DNA of 64,000 nt from Agaricus subrufescens (Eukaryota > Basidiomycota > Agaricomycetes > Agaricales > Agaricaceae), in assembly GCA_029945375.1 (NCBI GenBank), contig CM057065.1, forward strand, positions 744,001 to 808,000, given 5' to 3'. Positions within the stretch are counted from its first letter, which is position 1. Each line of letters begins with the position of its first letter. Of the stretch, positions 1 to 11,423 are shown in pieces. Made by a program: the position numbers and the translations under genes. Under the pieces are notes generated by a model, which was not told the DNA's origin, did no database searches, and was given only the letters and a program-made list of their open reading frames with translations.

Positions 1-81
1 CGCCGAGGATGAATGTGAATGTGAGCGCGAAGAGCGCTGAGAACGTAGGAATCGAGGAAGGTGGAAGCGAAAGTCAGGCAT
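1..81 (-). CDS. NLR-like gene, first exon only (runs off left edge)
   Basis: Reading the minus strand from the ATG at 81 gives MPDFRFHLPRFLRSQRSSRS and then a Ser/His-rich stretch to the edge. This matches the first exon of gene D (27231), which starts MPDFRFHLPRFLRPHRSSRS, and the DNA around both starts is also similar, including the block reading gagctgtccatc upstream. The exon therefore begins another member of the NACHT array that continues left of the window. It belongs to the B/D subfamily by its start motif. Only about 27 codons are visible, so intactness, the NACHT domain and the C-terminus cannot be judged. Confidence 0.7.
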   Translation of the reverse strand, partial: MPDFRFHLPRFLRSQRSSRSHSHSSSA

Positions 82-579
82 TCCAGCGGGGCAGGACGAG
101 GGCAGTGGCCAAGCCCATTCGAGCTGTCCATCATGCAACATGTCGATGTAATTTAATTATAGGTGTCCGCACTCCCACCCAAATGCTCATACCGCTTACG
201 GCAACTTTTGGATTTTTTCTGCCCCAACTTCAAACCGAACAAAACACCATCACGTTTGGGACTAGTATATGGGACCAGAACTGAACTGAAGATCCAATAA
301 AATTCTTTCTAGTACGATCATTGCTGGTCGAGGCCTAGTGCAAGGCACGAGTTCACTGTTGGATAGATTTGACCTATTATTGATCACAACGTCTTCCCCA
401 ATCCGATCTGACGGTTCAGATCCTGCGTTTTTCTTAGATGTGTTGTGATCGCTAGAATGAGTGTTTGAAGCAGGAGCGTTGCTTTATGCGCTACTCAAAA
501 TTACTCAGCTGAAATATTATATGCCACGACTGACACTTAGAGCACCGTCGAGTCCCTTAGGTGCGAACAAATTTGTACA
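82..579. other. intergenic, promoter side of the left-edge NLR gene
   Basis: No gene is supported here. The right part is the 3' flank of gene A (stop near 580). The left part must carry the promoter of the left-edge gene. A degraded TATA-like stretch (aatttaattatagg, about 149-162) lies where B and D have a clean TATAAATA. Confidence 0.4.
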
Positions 580-3390
580 TTACACAAGGATCCCATACTT
601 TTTACGCCTCTCAGTCAAAATCCTACACCAAAACCAATACGTCCACTCCGACAAACCATCCTCAGCATCAACGAACCGAAACTCCACACAACAATCCTGG
701 GAAGAAGTAAACAAAATCGAAACAGCGTGCCCCGGAAACCGTATCTTCCAGTCTTCCAACTGGCGTTTAAGCCGTTTAAAGCAACGGCATTTTCGTGGAA
801 CAAATGTAGTCCTCCACTCCTGGTCCACCCCTTCATTCCAGTCACATTCGCGTTCATGCTAGCAAATTTTTATTCAACGCATTCGTCAGAAAGTTGATCA
901 CGGGTTTACCACCCACCCGACAATCTGAAGCATCCCATGGATCAGATAAATTCGCCACGACAGTAGCAGGACATCGAAACTGCGATTTGACGGTTCTATA
1001 TTCATAAATTTCCGAAACGTCAACAATATCGAGGGGAGTTTCCCGGAGTGTGCCCTCGATCATAAATCGAGATCGTCGAGATTCATCCTCATTTATAGTT
1101 TTAGCATTAAAAAACATAAACAAAGGAAGAAAGATGGCTCACAAATATCAGATCATACAAGGCAGAAAATGGAAAGTCGCCATTGTACCACTCGAACTGA
1201 GTTGTCACAAGATAGATGTAAAACTCACTCAGAAAGGTGGTGTTGCCATTTGCTATCCCTGCTACGACCTCCCCGATCGCCAGTTTAAAGATACTCAGCC
1301 TCGTTTCATTATCATTCCAGCCAACCTCTTCATCAGCAAGCCAAGTAAGTGAGATCCTTTCGCCAGTGCCAGGACCTCGGGCCACTACTCCATCGCGGAA
1401 CTCATAATCCCCACCACCGAAATCAACACCATCGTGAGCCTCCTCCAAAATTCTTATTGCGCATTTGGCCATGAGTTGTCGTCCCTCGTGTTCGATATTA
1501 CGTGAGAATCCGGATCTGGAGAATTCACGTATGTAATCGATGAACGATTTGTGACAGGGTTCGAGCCCCTCTTTATGAGCCTTTTCGCACCGCGGGACAT
1601 ACAAAACAGAATACAGGTGATTGAGAGCGGCATAGGCTTCGTCGCGTGTCATACCCAACCAGTTGCACAGTACAATAAAGTTCCTACCCGTTCTACAGTC
1701 CTTCAAGGGTAGATCCCAACCTAACGCCAATGCGAGTAGGAGCTTTCTGGTATTGGTCATGATTTTGGCTGGAACGTTAGACAGAATCCGATCATATAGT
1801 GCATCAAGTAAAGCCATCGGGTGCTCTTCTCTGGATAGATCAGTCATCAAGTGGTCGTCAATGACGGACAGCACCTCAGAGAGCTGCAACACTGGGCTTC
1901 CAATCGCCGAGTCGCCGATATATCTGATGGCTGTATGCGCATATGCAAACAGCCCACCAGCAGCGTCAGCGAGTTTCCAGAAATCCCGTTCATTAGGCCA
2001 GTGGGTATCCAGTGAAGGCGACGCGTCTTTGATTTCCGTGAATTTGTCATAAAGGAAACGTTCAATGTCTGCACGAGCCTCGTCGGAATCTATAGGGATT
2101 TCCTCCTTCTCATACGCAGCAATATTATTGTGCCTGGAGAAGAAAGAAGTAATGTGCCTTTCGGGCCGGCTGGCAATGAGCCATATCAGGGGTGAAGAGG
2201 GGTGCACGAGGCAGAGATCGGAGATAAGACGAAGGAATTCCAGCTGCATCTGGGCGTCCTGACATTCATCGAGGCCATCAATAATAATCAGGATCCGGTT
2301 GGTAGATTTCAGCTGGGGCTTGTGTATAAATGGTTCAACGATTAACTTCTTGAATTGCTTAGCCATCGACGATCGAAGGAGTGATGGATCACGGGTGATC
2401 TCGTGCTCAATGAATTGGCGATACAGCACGGATTTCGTCGCCAACTGGTAGGAAAGGGTTATGACAACTTTTGTTCCATCACTGCGCCCATTGATCGAGA
2501 AGAAGACAGATGCGTGGTAGTTCACGGTAAGCTCGGGAGATTCAGCCACGTTCTGCATGATGGCCGATTTACCAACTCCAGCTGCACCGACTACCCAGCA
2601 GATCTTCCTGGCTCCGTTACAATTGGAAATGAAGTATAGGCAGCGCTCGAGTATGGCCAAACGAGTTCCGGGATGACATCGTGGTGGTGGATCACGATCA
2701 GAAGAATCGAATTCTGCTCCAAGTATGGTTTTCTCCAGGAGATCTTTCATGACTGACAAACGTTGTGATCAATACGCAGAGAGATACACGGATAACACTT
2801 ACATTGGTCCGAGGACGTGTAGTAATAGCTAACTGGTAGCAGCAAAGATCCGGTCAGTATAGAAATCTAAGATACCAGTACCAAAGGACTTTTTCCTCAC
2901 CGGTACCCACATTTCCATAGACGAAGTTTCCGCTCGCAGTAAAATTTTGTGCTTCATTAAACATGCCTATGTTCTGGTACTGTGGTTTTAACGATTGCTA
3001 CAAGTATCTTAATTTCTGGAATCGCACTTGAGTATCATTAGATTAGCTCACATTTAGATGTTCAGGCTCTAGATATTGCTGCGAAGTTGTTGTAAGCGCA
3101 TACGTTGGAAGCTGTGGCAATGGCTTGTCTGCTCGGTGAACAAAAAGGCGACCCGTTGAGATTTGAGGATTCAGGGTATATCCAGGAGTGGATTGCTGAG
3201 ACGGTTTAGGGACCGGTTTCTTTGGCTGTTCTGGGAGGGGGCGGGAGGGTGGAGGTGGAGAGATGCTAGAGCCAGAAGAGTGAGCAGTATCCACATGATC
3301 AGGTGGGCGTAGAGGAGATGGTTTCGATGAAAGCGAGCGTGAACGGTAGAAACGGAGGAATGGAGGGACGAGGAGTGAGAAATCTGGCAT
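580..3390 (-). CDS. NLR-like NACHT protein, gene A (six exons)
   Basis: Predicted exons on the minus strand are 3390-3052, 2979-2901, 2832-2803, 2752-1143, 1087-917 and 858-580. All introns are GT..AG and the frame is continuous, giving about 835 aa. Exon 1 encodes the start motif MPDFSLLVPPFLRFYRSRSL and a Pro/Ser-rich linker. Exon 2 encodes GMFNEAQNFTASGNFVYGNV. Exon 4 holds the NACHT domain: Walker A GAAGVGKSAIMQ about 55 residues in, Walker B ILIIIDGLDEC, then WLIASRPE and the downstream FHKSF-like block (here CHKSFIDYI). Exons 5 and 6 encode the conserved C-terminal domain with C-x-C (CRC) and VEFRFVDAEDGLSEWTYWFW. NACHT proteins are oligomerising NTPases; in fungi several act in nonself recognition and programmed cell death. 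That role is inferred here. The start at 3390 was chosen by homology to the other copies, although an upstream in-frame ATG exists. Subfamily A/C/E. Confidence 0.85.
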
Positions 3391-4594
3391 CAAAAGCCGT
3401 GTTGGGAGATGGAAAGAAAGATCGCTCCAGACATGGAAGGGACAGGAAGTATGCACACATGACCTCGCAGTGACGATCACAACGTGTTTGTTATGCGCGA
3501 CACACGAAGCGCTCAGCAGAGAGCGAGACGCCTGCGGGCTATCGTGAATCCGCACCATGATGACTTTCCCACAATGATTCGCAGGCCTGATGTTCATGGC
3601 GGTACATCATGGTTCGCATGCAATTATGTATACTCAAAAGCAGCTTATGCATCATCCTCCTGTTGCAATCGAATGGTATTTCCAGACAGCTTTGAGCTCA
3701 TGTGTATGCATGGTATGTGCTCAGATGGTGGTAGTATGTACTCAGTAGAATCAGTACGACAACTAGTGTCGCTGCGACAAGTGCACAGTAACAGCTAAAG
3801 AACAAGTAGTGTCATGGGGCACCTAGGGTGGCCGGTACATATCAACGGAGAGCCGTGTGCTTACTCTACCTAAGAGAAAATTGGTAATCCTGCTAACAGT
3901 TCGTTTCTTTCATCATCAAGATAGACAAAAAGTAGTCTATAGTAGGCTCGGGTGTACTCATTGTGATAGTATGGTATTACGATATCAGTTTGATCAACTG
4001 TTCTCTCTTGAGATCGGTCCCTGTGAGGATGTTTGTGGGTAGATAAACAATAATTTGTTAGCTTGTCCGCTACCACATCAGGATTTCAACCGAATGGAAC
4101 TCTCCCTCCGGCCATAGTATTAGTAAATGCGTTGGACATTGGACAAGCTCGAAAGCCTTACATACTAGAACTCTCAAAAAGAACGTTTCAGTGATATATG
4201 ATACATTCACTGTGAGACCGGGGGGTATGTAAAATACTATGGCTGAAAACGCCTGTGAGGAGAGTTAACAACTGTTGAAATGTCAGTTAGAATACACCTC
4301 ATTAAGTAGTATTTGACATATGAAAATACTAGACATATACTACTTTATTGACAGTATAATACCTGTCGGCATCATAGTCATATACTCATGTCAAAGGCAA
4401 CATCACACAGATTTTCGCAGTCAAAAAACTTGTTAGAAGCCAGTAAATCACATAGTGAGAGGCATTCAATTATAGAGCTATTCGAAGTACTAGATGTTAA
4501 TAGTAGTGCAAATAACTAGTAAATAACCTGACAATAGGTACTCAAATACGGAGCTGGTATGAGTAATCTAATATGTTAATGGTAATTAGGTTAG
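3391..4594. other. AT-rich intergenic stretch without a supported gene
   Basis: The region lies between the 5' end of gene A and the 3' end of the orphan gene at 4595. Open frames here are short and have no paralogue in the window. An 11-bp inverted pair (ccatagtatt near 4115 and aatactatgg near 4233) might mark a small decayed element, but the evidence is thin. Confidence 0.4.
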
Positions 4595-5920
4595 CTACAG
4601 CTTCTTTCCCTTTGCCTTTGATGGGGCATTAGTACGGCTACTATCACCCTGTCGTGTTCGCTTTGTTGGTGCAGTGTCTTGATGAGTAATATCCACATTT
4701 TTATATGATCGTTTTGAACCTGCTCTCAGTGTTCGCTGCACTGGCTCGCCACCTTCCTCTCTAACACATACTTTGGCATTACTCTTATTCTTCTCCTTTT
4801 GCGCCCCCTTCTTCATGGCCGGTTTCTGAGCCTGTGCTGTAGTTTTGACTTTCTTGGTAGTTTTGTTCTTCTGTTGCTTTGGCTCCGATTCTTCTCGCCC
4901 GACATCATCCATCAATTCATCATCATCACTACCAAACCCTTTCAATTCAGTGCCCTGAACTTTAAAATAGTCAGGGTCATTGCCTTTGAAGTCGCTATTA
5001 ATATTCTCACCATCAATATCATCATTACCATTGACTTCATCCTCTGTAAGATTAACATCCTCATTCTCATGATCACTGGCCATCGCATCCTCCATTTCGC
5101 TATTAACCTTGTCTGTGGTACTATCATCCTCAGGAGTCCTATCCTCAGGCTCGTTGTTACCTTCAGCCTCAGAGCTGTCATTATCTTCAGCCTTGGAGCT
5201 GTCAGCTCTTTCCATCGGAGTTGTTGTTTCAGGAGTAGCATTGGCAGGCCTTCGTCTGCCTCGATTATTACGATAATATGTCAGTATTCCCTTCATGATC
5301 TCGTAGCTAGCCCAGTCACTGTCATATTTTCGAAGAGGCTCATAATCGTGTCTTGCCTTATAGATGAATGAATAAATATAGCTGATTATAGTAGATTAAA
5401 GGAAATACATACAAGTTTTGCCGCCGTAGCAAGTTGTGAGGGGTTGATACTATTATAAAGCATAGTGAACTTGATCCCAGCATGTTTCATTGCATCGCTA
5501 ACCGTGCGCTACAATTTATCAATATATAAGCAGATGGCGAAAGTAAAAAGATTGGCTGGACTTACACGGCATTGGTTGTAGACCGTCTTATTGTCTATCA
5601 GTTGCATGTCGGTTTGCAGGTGGCTGATCTGCTCAGGAGGCGGAATGAGACTTCGGGAAACTTTGGTCTGGGGACCCGAAACAGTAGCTTTCTTCAATTG
5701 ATCGAGCTCCGCTGGAAACACAATGAGATCTGAGTATGGTGAAGAAGGATGGTCTACCTTCACGATGCGCAAGTTTCTTTTCCAATCGCTTAATCCTTTC
5801 TAGAGAATTATCGCTAACAACCCCGCGGGAGGTGGTAGTACTGGCTCGTTGACCTGCCGGGACTGGTTGATTCTCTTTCGACGAAGAAGAGGCCTTGGTC
5901 GAGGGTTTTCTAGTAGGCAT
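4595..5920 (-). CDS. coiled-coil orphan protein with acidic/basic tail
   Basis: Four exons (5920-5758, 5711-5566, 5508-5413, 5356-4595) with normal GT..AG introns give about 388 aa in one continuous frame. The N-terminus is Ser/Lys-rich, followed by a heptad-like coiled coil around LERIKRLEKKLAHREAEL. A middle block includes TVSDAMKHAGIKFTMLY and then RHDYEPLRKYDSDWASYEIM. The last exon is a long tail of Asp/Glu-rich then Lys-rich sequence, suggesting a disordered nuclear protein. The middle block, ending in W-A-x-x-E-I and a basic stretch, resembles a recurrent agaricomycete family of unknown function that I recall but cannot name. An upstream in-frame ATG at 5968 could add 16 residues. No function is assigned. 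Confidence 0.65.
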
Positions 5921-6409
5921 GCTTGAGTCTATAGTCGTGCTGAAGGACGAGAGAGGTGTGGGGTGCAAATTAAAGTTGAAGGTTTATTTAAATAATTTGC
6001 GACTTACAGAGAGTCTGCATCTCGATGCTTCACCGCTTAACACAATAACCGAGCGGAGGGGAGCTGACACAGGCACGCCGAAGGTGTAAGTAAGAGGACT
6101 GCTTCGCTGAGGTCAATTACAGAAAAAAATACTCCACTTTACGTCTTTCGCATTTTACGTTTTTCTGCAAGTTGTATTCGGGTACTGTTTGACGCCGGCA
6201 TTGGGTACGCAAACTGTAAGCCCCGCCTTAATTGCTTGGCAGGAGGCGGTGGCGGCGAGTCGGATATCATTGTTAGAGCAGAATGGTGGCAAAAATGAGA
6301 AAAAAAATACTTACGTCTTCTTCCTACTGCCGGCCACAATTGATTCCGATACCCGGCTGTGTGCATAGCAAATTCGCTTTAGTGGTCTGATAAATCTATT
6401 TATCTGTAA

Positions 6410-7157
6410 ATGGAAAACAGTACTTTGGATATAAATTCGTCCCGGGGTGGCTTTGAGACTTTCAACTTCTCCCCGATGTCGAGACAACCCTCCTATACAG
6501 AGTCAGAATCAGTGGTTGAGATAGTCCCAGAGACTCCTGGCGCATCTATGGAGCGTGAAAATCGGCTCGGGGTAAAGAAGTATCGTGACGCGTATGCAGA
6601 CTCCGACGATGCATCAGAGCCATCTACTACAGCACCTGTCAGGCAACCAAGCTGGGACACTGGTAAGTCGCTTACAAGGATCAGTCACTTGATACTGAAT
6701 ACCGTTCAGTGATTAGAAACAGGGCAAAAAGGACGGCTGGGTATCGCACCAAAGGAACAGACGTACAACACGAGGCGGTTGGTTCCATTGCTGAAGGTGG
6801 GAGTGATAATCGGCAGAAAATCACGGTCAATCTCGTTGCCGAATCCGTTAGTGCTCGTCGGGGTACCACCGTTGATTTGACAACCACTGGAGACACTGTC
6901 AGCACTGAAGGGATACAGGACGGGGGTTGTCGGAAACGCTGGAGAAATTTTGAGTTATCGATTGAACAAAAACTAGATGAGCAACAGCAGAAGGCAAGTG
7001 ATCATTTTTCGAAGTAGAAGTAAACTGATTTCTCTTACTTTAGAAGCGCAAGACGATTCGTATACGTATTCCAGGCAACGACAAGGGTAGCTTCGAGATA
7101 CAAATGGACTCATCCGAGCATGAGGAGAAGTTGGATGTTACAGTGGGCGCAATCTGA
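6410..7157 (+). CDS. small orphan protein, three exons
   Basis: Exons 6410-6662, 6710-6993 and 7044-7157 join in frame. The first intron is GT..AG. The second has a GC donor (AAG then GCAAGT) and an AG acceptor, and splicing it restores a frame running to TGA at 7155. The product of about 216 aa is hydrophilic: a Ser/Glu-rich N-terminus (MENSTLDINSSRGG), a basic middle, a Gln/Lys-rich segment near the second junction (EQKLDEQQQK), and an acidic C-terminus. No domain is recognised and there is no signal peptide or membrane segment. The gene lies head to head with the orphan gene at 4595-5920, about 490 bp apart, so the two could share a promoter region. It may be a decayed or fast-evolving gene. 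Confidence 0.5.
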
Positions 7158-7633
7158 GTAGTGTACTTAGACCAGAAAGGAATGATACATTTTTACACGT
7201 TACCTGGGATTGTTAAAGGAATCAGCATAAGGAAAAGAGTTAGCTGCGTAATTGAAGTTCCAGCCTTGACAACACCGCTCTATAATGGATCATTCCAAGG
7301 GGTTTGCATTACACATACCGACAGCAAGTGAAAATCGTGCCAAGAATATATTGCTTTATCATACTATTAGAGTGAAGATATAAACTATAGAGATCATTTC
7401 AGCGGTGATTATATATGGAAATGCAACAACAAAAACTTACCAGATGTAGCATCGCATGATGTTCCTGGCAAAACTGCAGGCGCTAAAAACCGTCAAACGA
7501 AGGCTACGATGTAAGATAAAAAATTCCAATGCCGACAGATAACTCTACAGGTAGGATCTATGATATAAAGAAAACAAAATCTAACTCGAAATACTGTACC
7601 AAGCGTCAATTGATAATTTACAAATTAAAACAT
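7158..7633. other. intergenic, nothing recognised
   Basis: AT-rich sequence between the convergent ends of the genes at 6410 and 7634. No open frame is supported by homology within the window. Confidence 0.4.
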
Positions 7634-10421
7634 TCATGTACTGCAAAACGTGTCAAGAAATTGAGTCGACCATTTTTCCACGGAAGTGTTGGCTCTCCTA
7701 GCATCACCAAAGCCTCGAGTGTTGTTGCGCCATTGGCTGGCCGTGAGAAGGAACTTCGGATTAATGGTGACCTTCTCATCGAGGATGGAAAGATGACGGT
7801 TCACATAAAGCTCTTCCAAGCGAGGGGGCCAACGGCCTTGGTCATCGCCGCTGCCTTCGAACGTGGAGACCAGAGGGTGCCAAGACTGCTTCCTGATGCT
7901 GGTGCCCACACCTAATACAAGCATTGAGCACAAAAAAACGATATTCTGTTGAAGAACATACCTGTAAAACTTTGATATATACCACATAAGAGGTCCAGCT
8001 CGTTCGTTGTCAAGTCATCATCTACATACTCCACACCATCTTTGTCCCGCGCATAAAAATTAAGAGTATTGTCGTGATGTAGACCCGATGGCCCCTTCAA
8101 TGCTTCACTGATACTAATGCCGCCCTCCAAGGCCAAGCGTCGAACATAGCCACCGCGCAAGATAGCTGCACGGCCGCGCTGAGACGTCAACACGGACTGA
8201 CACCTTTGCTTCCAGTATTCGTAATCAGATGGAGTGAATACATGATCGGAAAAGATCATTGGTGTCACAGCGCATGGTAGCTCAGGACGCGCAAGCTTGA
8301 GGCCGGCTCATTTCCGCAAAGTTCGGAATGGGACACCGGATTGTGCCAGTTCGACCGCGATATCTTCGTCATTGAGTTCAGGATGTAGACAACAGACCAT
8401 AGCAGCAGCAGAGGCACTATAAACAGCAATATTCCAAGAGACAGTGGCCAAGCCACCAAAGTCAAACATATATAGGAGCCGGGCACCAGCCCGCACTCGT
8501 TTGATAGAGCGTAAGCGAGGGGAAAACTTGAGAGGATCTGTACATCTTGACGACAGGTCCCAGACAGCTGCCGATGGTTCGCCACCTTCCTTGCTAGCTA
8601 GACTCAACCCAAAGGCAATGCAGGCGTGACCCATTGGCGTTGTCCAGAAAACACTGTTGGGTTTGACGGCACAAGTGCCAATGATAGTGAGCAGGGCTTT
8701 GATGTCAGCAAGTCGCGCTGAATATCCAAATCCTGTGGCTAGTCGGGGGGGCAGAAAACCATAGTATTTCTTCAGAATGTCGAGCACTTCCAGCTGAGAC
8801 TGCTCCCATTCGGGGAGGGGTGTTGAAGCGGCTCCTGACGAAGTATGATCTACGGAGGGATTGACGGTGGAGGTGGCGGGTGCGGGAGCCGTTGGGAGTG
8901 TTGTCGCCGCCGACGTTGTAGGGATAGTTGATACAGTCTCAGTAACATGGGCTGGAGAGGTACCAGTGAGAGAGCTTATGCCTCCCTCATCCTGGCGCAA
9001 CTCCTGTGCTGGAACTTCGTCTACTTCTTCATCTGATTCCTCGTATGATTCATCGACCCACTCGCTACAAAGAGTCCACTCATTACAAAATGAATCGTAG
9101 CGTGCTTCACCAGGGCGGGCGTCTTCTAGGGTCTCGCTACGATCTCGCTTTGGAACCAGAGTACGATTGAATTTTGGTGGAGTATCCAGACTCCACTCCC
9201 AGACATACACAGCAGCGCTCACGGTTGGCGGTTTATTTGCACGGTTTAGTCTAGTTTGTCGAGCCACGGGGGTTTCATGAAGTAACATTCGTTGGTGTCT
9301 CTCTTCATGCTTCTTCTCGAACGCCTCCCAAACATCTCGACCCGATCTTTCGACTTGGCACAACCGTCCCTTCTTCCAAACGAGTTTGCTGATTTGCGAG
9401 GGCGAGGAAGGGGGCCGCTGGTCGTCCTCAGTGGCATTGACTGGTTGCGGACTTGCCGGTTTGAAGTAAGGCTCTGTGAACGACCATGAGTTATTACTCA
9501 GTACCAATTGATCATACACTACGCACCGTAGGTTTGTGCATCTTCCCACGCATCTTCTGTGCTAGCAGAGTAGGAAGGTATAGAGGGCGAAATGACGGTG
9601 GTTGCAGCTTGGAGAATTTCGGATGGGGGTACCATTAGGTAAAAGCCATCTCGTTTACTTTGCGCGATTTCTCGAGGACCCCAGCGGTACCACACCGGGA
9701 TCCCACAGTGATCAAACCACCAAGCTGAGGGTTGGTTTGGCTGATCGTAGGGATTATGTAGAAAGACTCCTGCGCGATTGGCATCCCAGAAACGTTGGAG
9801 TAGGGGAGCACAGCGCAGGGACTCCCACATGCTTATACGACTCTTGTCCCACGTCACCAGCAGCTTGTACCACTCCGTAGGGGAGATACCCTCCAAATAC
9901 TTCGGATCCTCCGGGATTATCTTTAACATCCAGTACAATAGAGCGATCCACATCGCAAACCAGTCTCGACCTTGATGTGCATATTTCCATGTCTCGGCTT
10001 GAGTGGGGTGGCCGTTGGTGTAACCCCATTTTCGGGTAGAATAAGGCTCCAAATAATGAAAGTTGAAATGGCGCGAGAAGATTCCCAGCACCTCTCGAAT
10101 CAGATTCTCCACAGCCAACCATCTATTTTGTGAAAGATACGGCAGCTTATATAGCGTGCCATCGTCCTTCTGAAGAAGTTGTCGAGGCATATACCCGATA
10201 TCCTCCACGAGAGCGCCGTTCCAGCATACCGGTCGCCTCGGCTGGAAGCCCAGCCACGGAACCCTCTCAGACCACCAATACGGCACTTCGAAAGCTTCCA
10301 TGCCCACATTGTTAAATGAGGTGATGTCGTCGATGTTGAGTTGACCAGGGAGTTGTACATCTCGGTCGCAGTTAGGCGAATAATATAAGTCGCCATCGAT
10401 AAGGTAGGCTCGGCCTGGCAT
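7634..10421 (-). pseudogene. agaricomycete orphan-family gene with one internal TGA
   Basis: Exons 10421-9527, 9473-7962 and 7911-7634 sum to 895 codons in one frame, with a single in-frame TGA at 8310-8308. Exon 1 encodes DITSFNNVGMEAFEVPYWWS followed by ERVPWLGFQPRRPVCWNG and an EDIGYMPRQ block. Exon 2 has a low-complexity Ser/Thr/Pro region and then WSLDTPPKFNRTLVPK, DILKKYYGFLPP and LNDEDIAVELAQSGVPFRTL. Downstream of the TGA the frame continues with FSDHVFTPSDYEYWKQR, RAAILRGGYVRRLALE and LTTNELDLLCGIYQSFTG. I recognise this order of blocks from a large expanded agaricomycete family of unknown function in which the region around the TGA is continuous. The simplest reading is one recent nonsense mutation. 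A sequencing error or stop readthrough cannot be excluded. Confidence 0.7.
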
Positions 10422-11423
10422 TGTTGAAGATCGAAACGAAAAAGTAGAGCGTAGTAGTATTTTAATCAATAGATGATGATACTCCTGGACAGTCCAAGAG
10501 TAAAAAGTGTCGATCCCGGACAGTCCGAGATACGGCGGTTGAGATGGTGGTGGTGGGCGTAGTGAATGAGTTTTTTTTGATTGGATCAGTGATTGTATCA
10601 AACTGAACTTCGGTCACGTTATAATATCAATAAACAATCATTGATGCCGAGGCATGGCCATCATTATCAACTGATGGACGTGCGTGACTATGTGATCCGT
10701 ACGCACCAGCGTGACCGCATAACGGTCACTCATCTCTTTCGCCCCTCACCTCGATTACTCCAAAGGCTCTGTAAGTCACCACCTACCGCATCTATCTGCT
10801 TATTTTTCTAGTAGGTACGCTATTGCGATAAACTGCCCGAAGTCAAGACTTTCTTTCGACGATGGACGCTCCTCAAACCTCGTGGCACCGGATTGTCCGG
10901 TGCCTACCTTTGATTATGGCGGGCTCCCGTTGTATACACCTCACCATCCACATGATTCCTTGACTTACCGTCATGATACCAATCGTCTCATATTACTCGC
11001 TAGTTGGCTCACAATCGCCTCCAAATATCGTGGACTGATACTCGAAGTTGCCCGCAGTAACACCCTATGGCAAGGTAGTGGCAACAACGACCCCCACTAT
11101 CATCGTCCTCCCACCCAGTTCTCTAGTAGTTGCAATTCTTACAGGCCATGACATTCCTCCGATGTCAATCGGTTCACCACCGCTACCACCACCCGCTGTT
11201 TGGCTTACGACCCCGTCATTCCAATAAAACGATGTACTGCGACGCCTGATGTCCCTATAGTTCCAGCAGTCAATGTAAAAAAAATTTTTTAAATGAATTA
11301 CGCATCGCCTGTGCTCGGCTCGCTTGATACATAGCCGGTCGGCCAGAAGAAATTTCCGTATCCATCCCTTCCTACATATACCCCACCAGTAGTTGCCACG
11401 CATCATCTTACAACCTTCTCAAC
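10422..11423. other. intergenic, upstream of the transposase; two perfect short hairpins
   Basis: No coding gene is supported. Two short palindromes stand out: gtgaccgcataacggtcac near 10709-10727 and gcaccggattgtccggtgc near 10883-10901. One end of the transposon carrying the transposase at 11424 should lie in this stretch, but I could not find a matching terminal inverted repeat downstream. Confidence 0.4.

Noticed and set aside
1557..1575. tRNA-like ttcgagcccc (T-loop resemblance)
   Set aside because: It lies inside the NACHT exon of gene A and has no acceptor or anticodon stem around it.
4112..4245. Possible small inverted-repeat element (ccatagtatt / aatactatgg)
   Set aside because: Only about 11 bp of matching arms, no target duplication, and the AT-rich context makes chance likely.
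6139..6366. Minus-strand 75-codon frame between the two small orphan genes
   Set aside because: Low-complexity and basic, with no convincing splice partners and no paralogue; left unannotated.
7529..7915. 128-codon plus-strand frame
   Set aside because: It is antisense to the last exon of the orphan-family gene ending at 7634, which has family-like sequence and correct splice sites.
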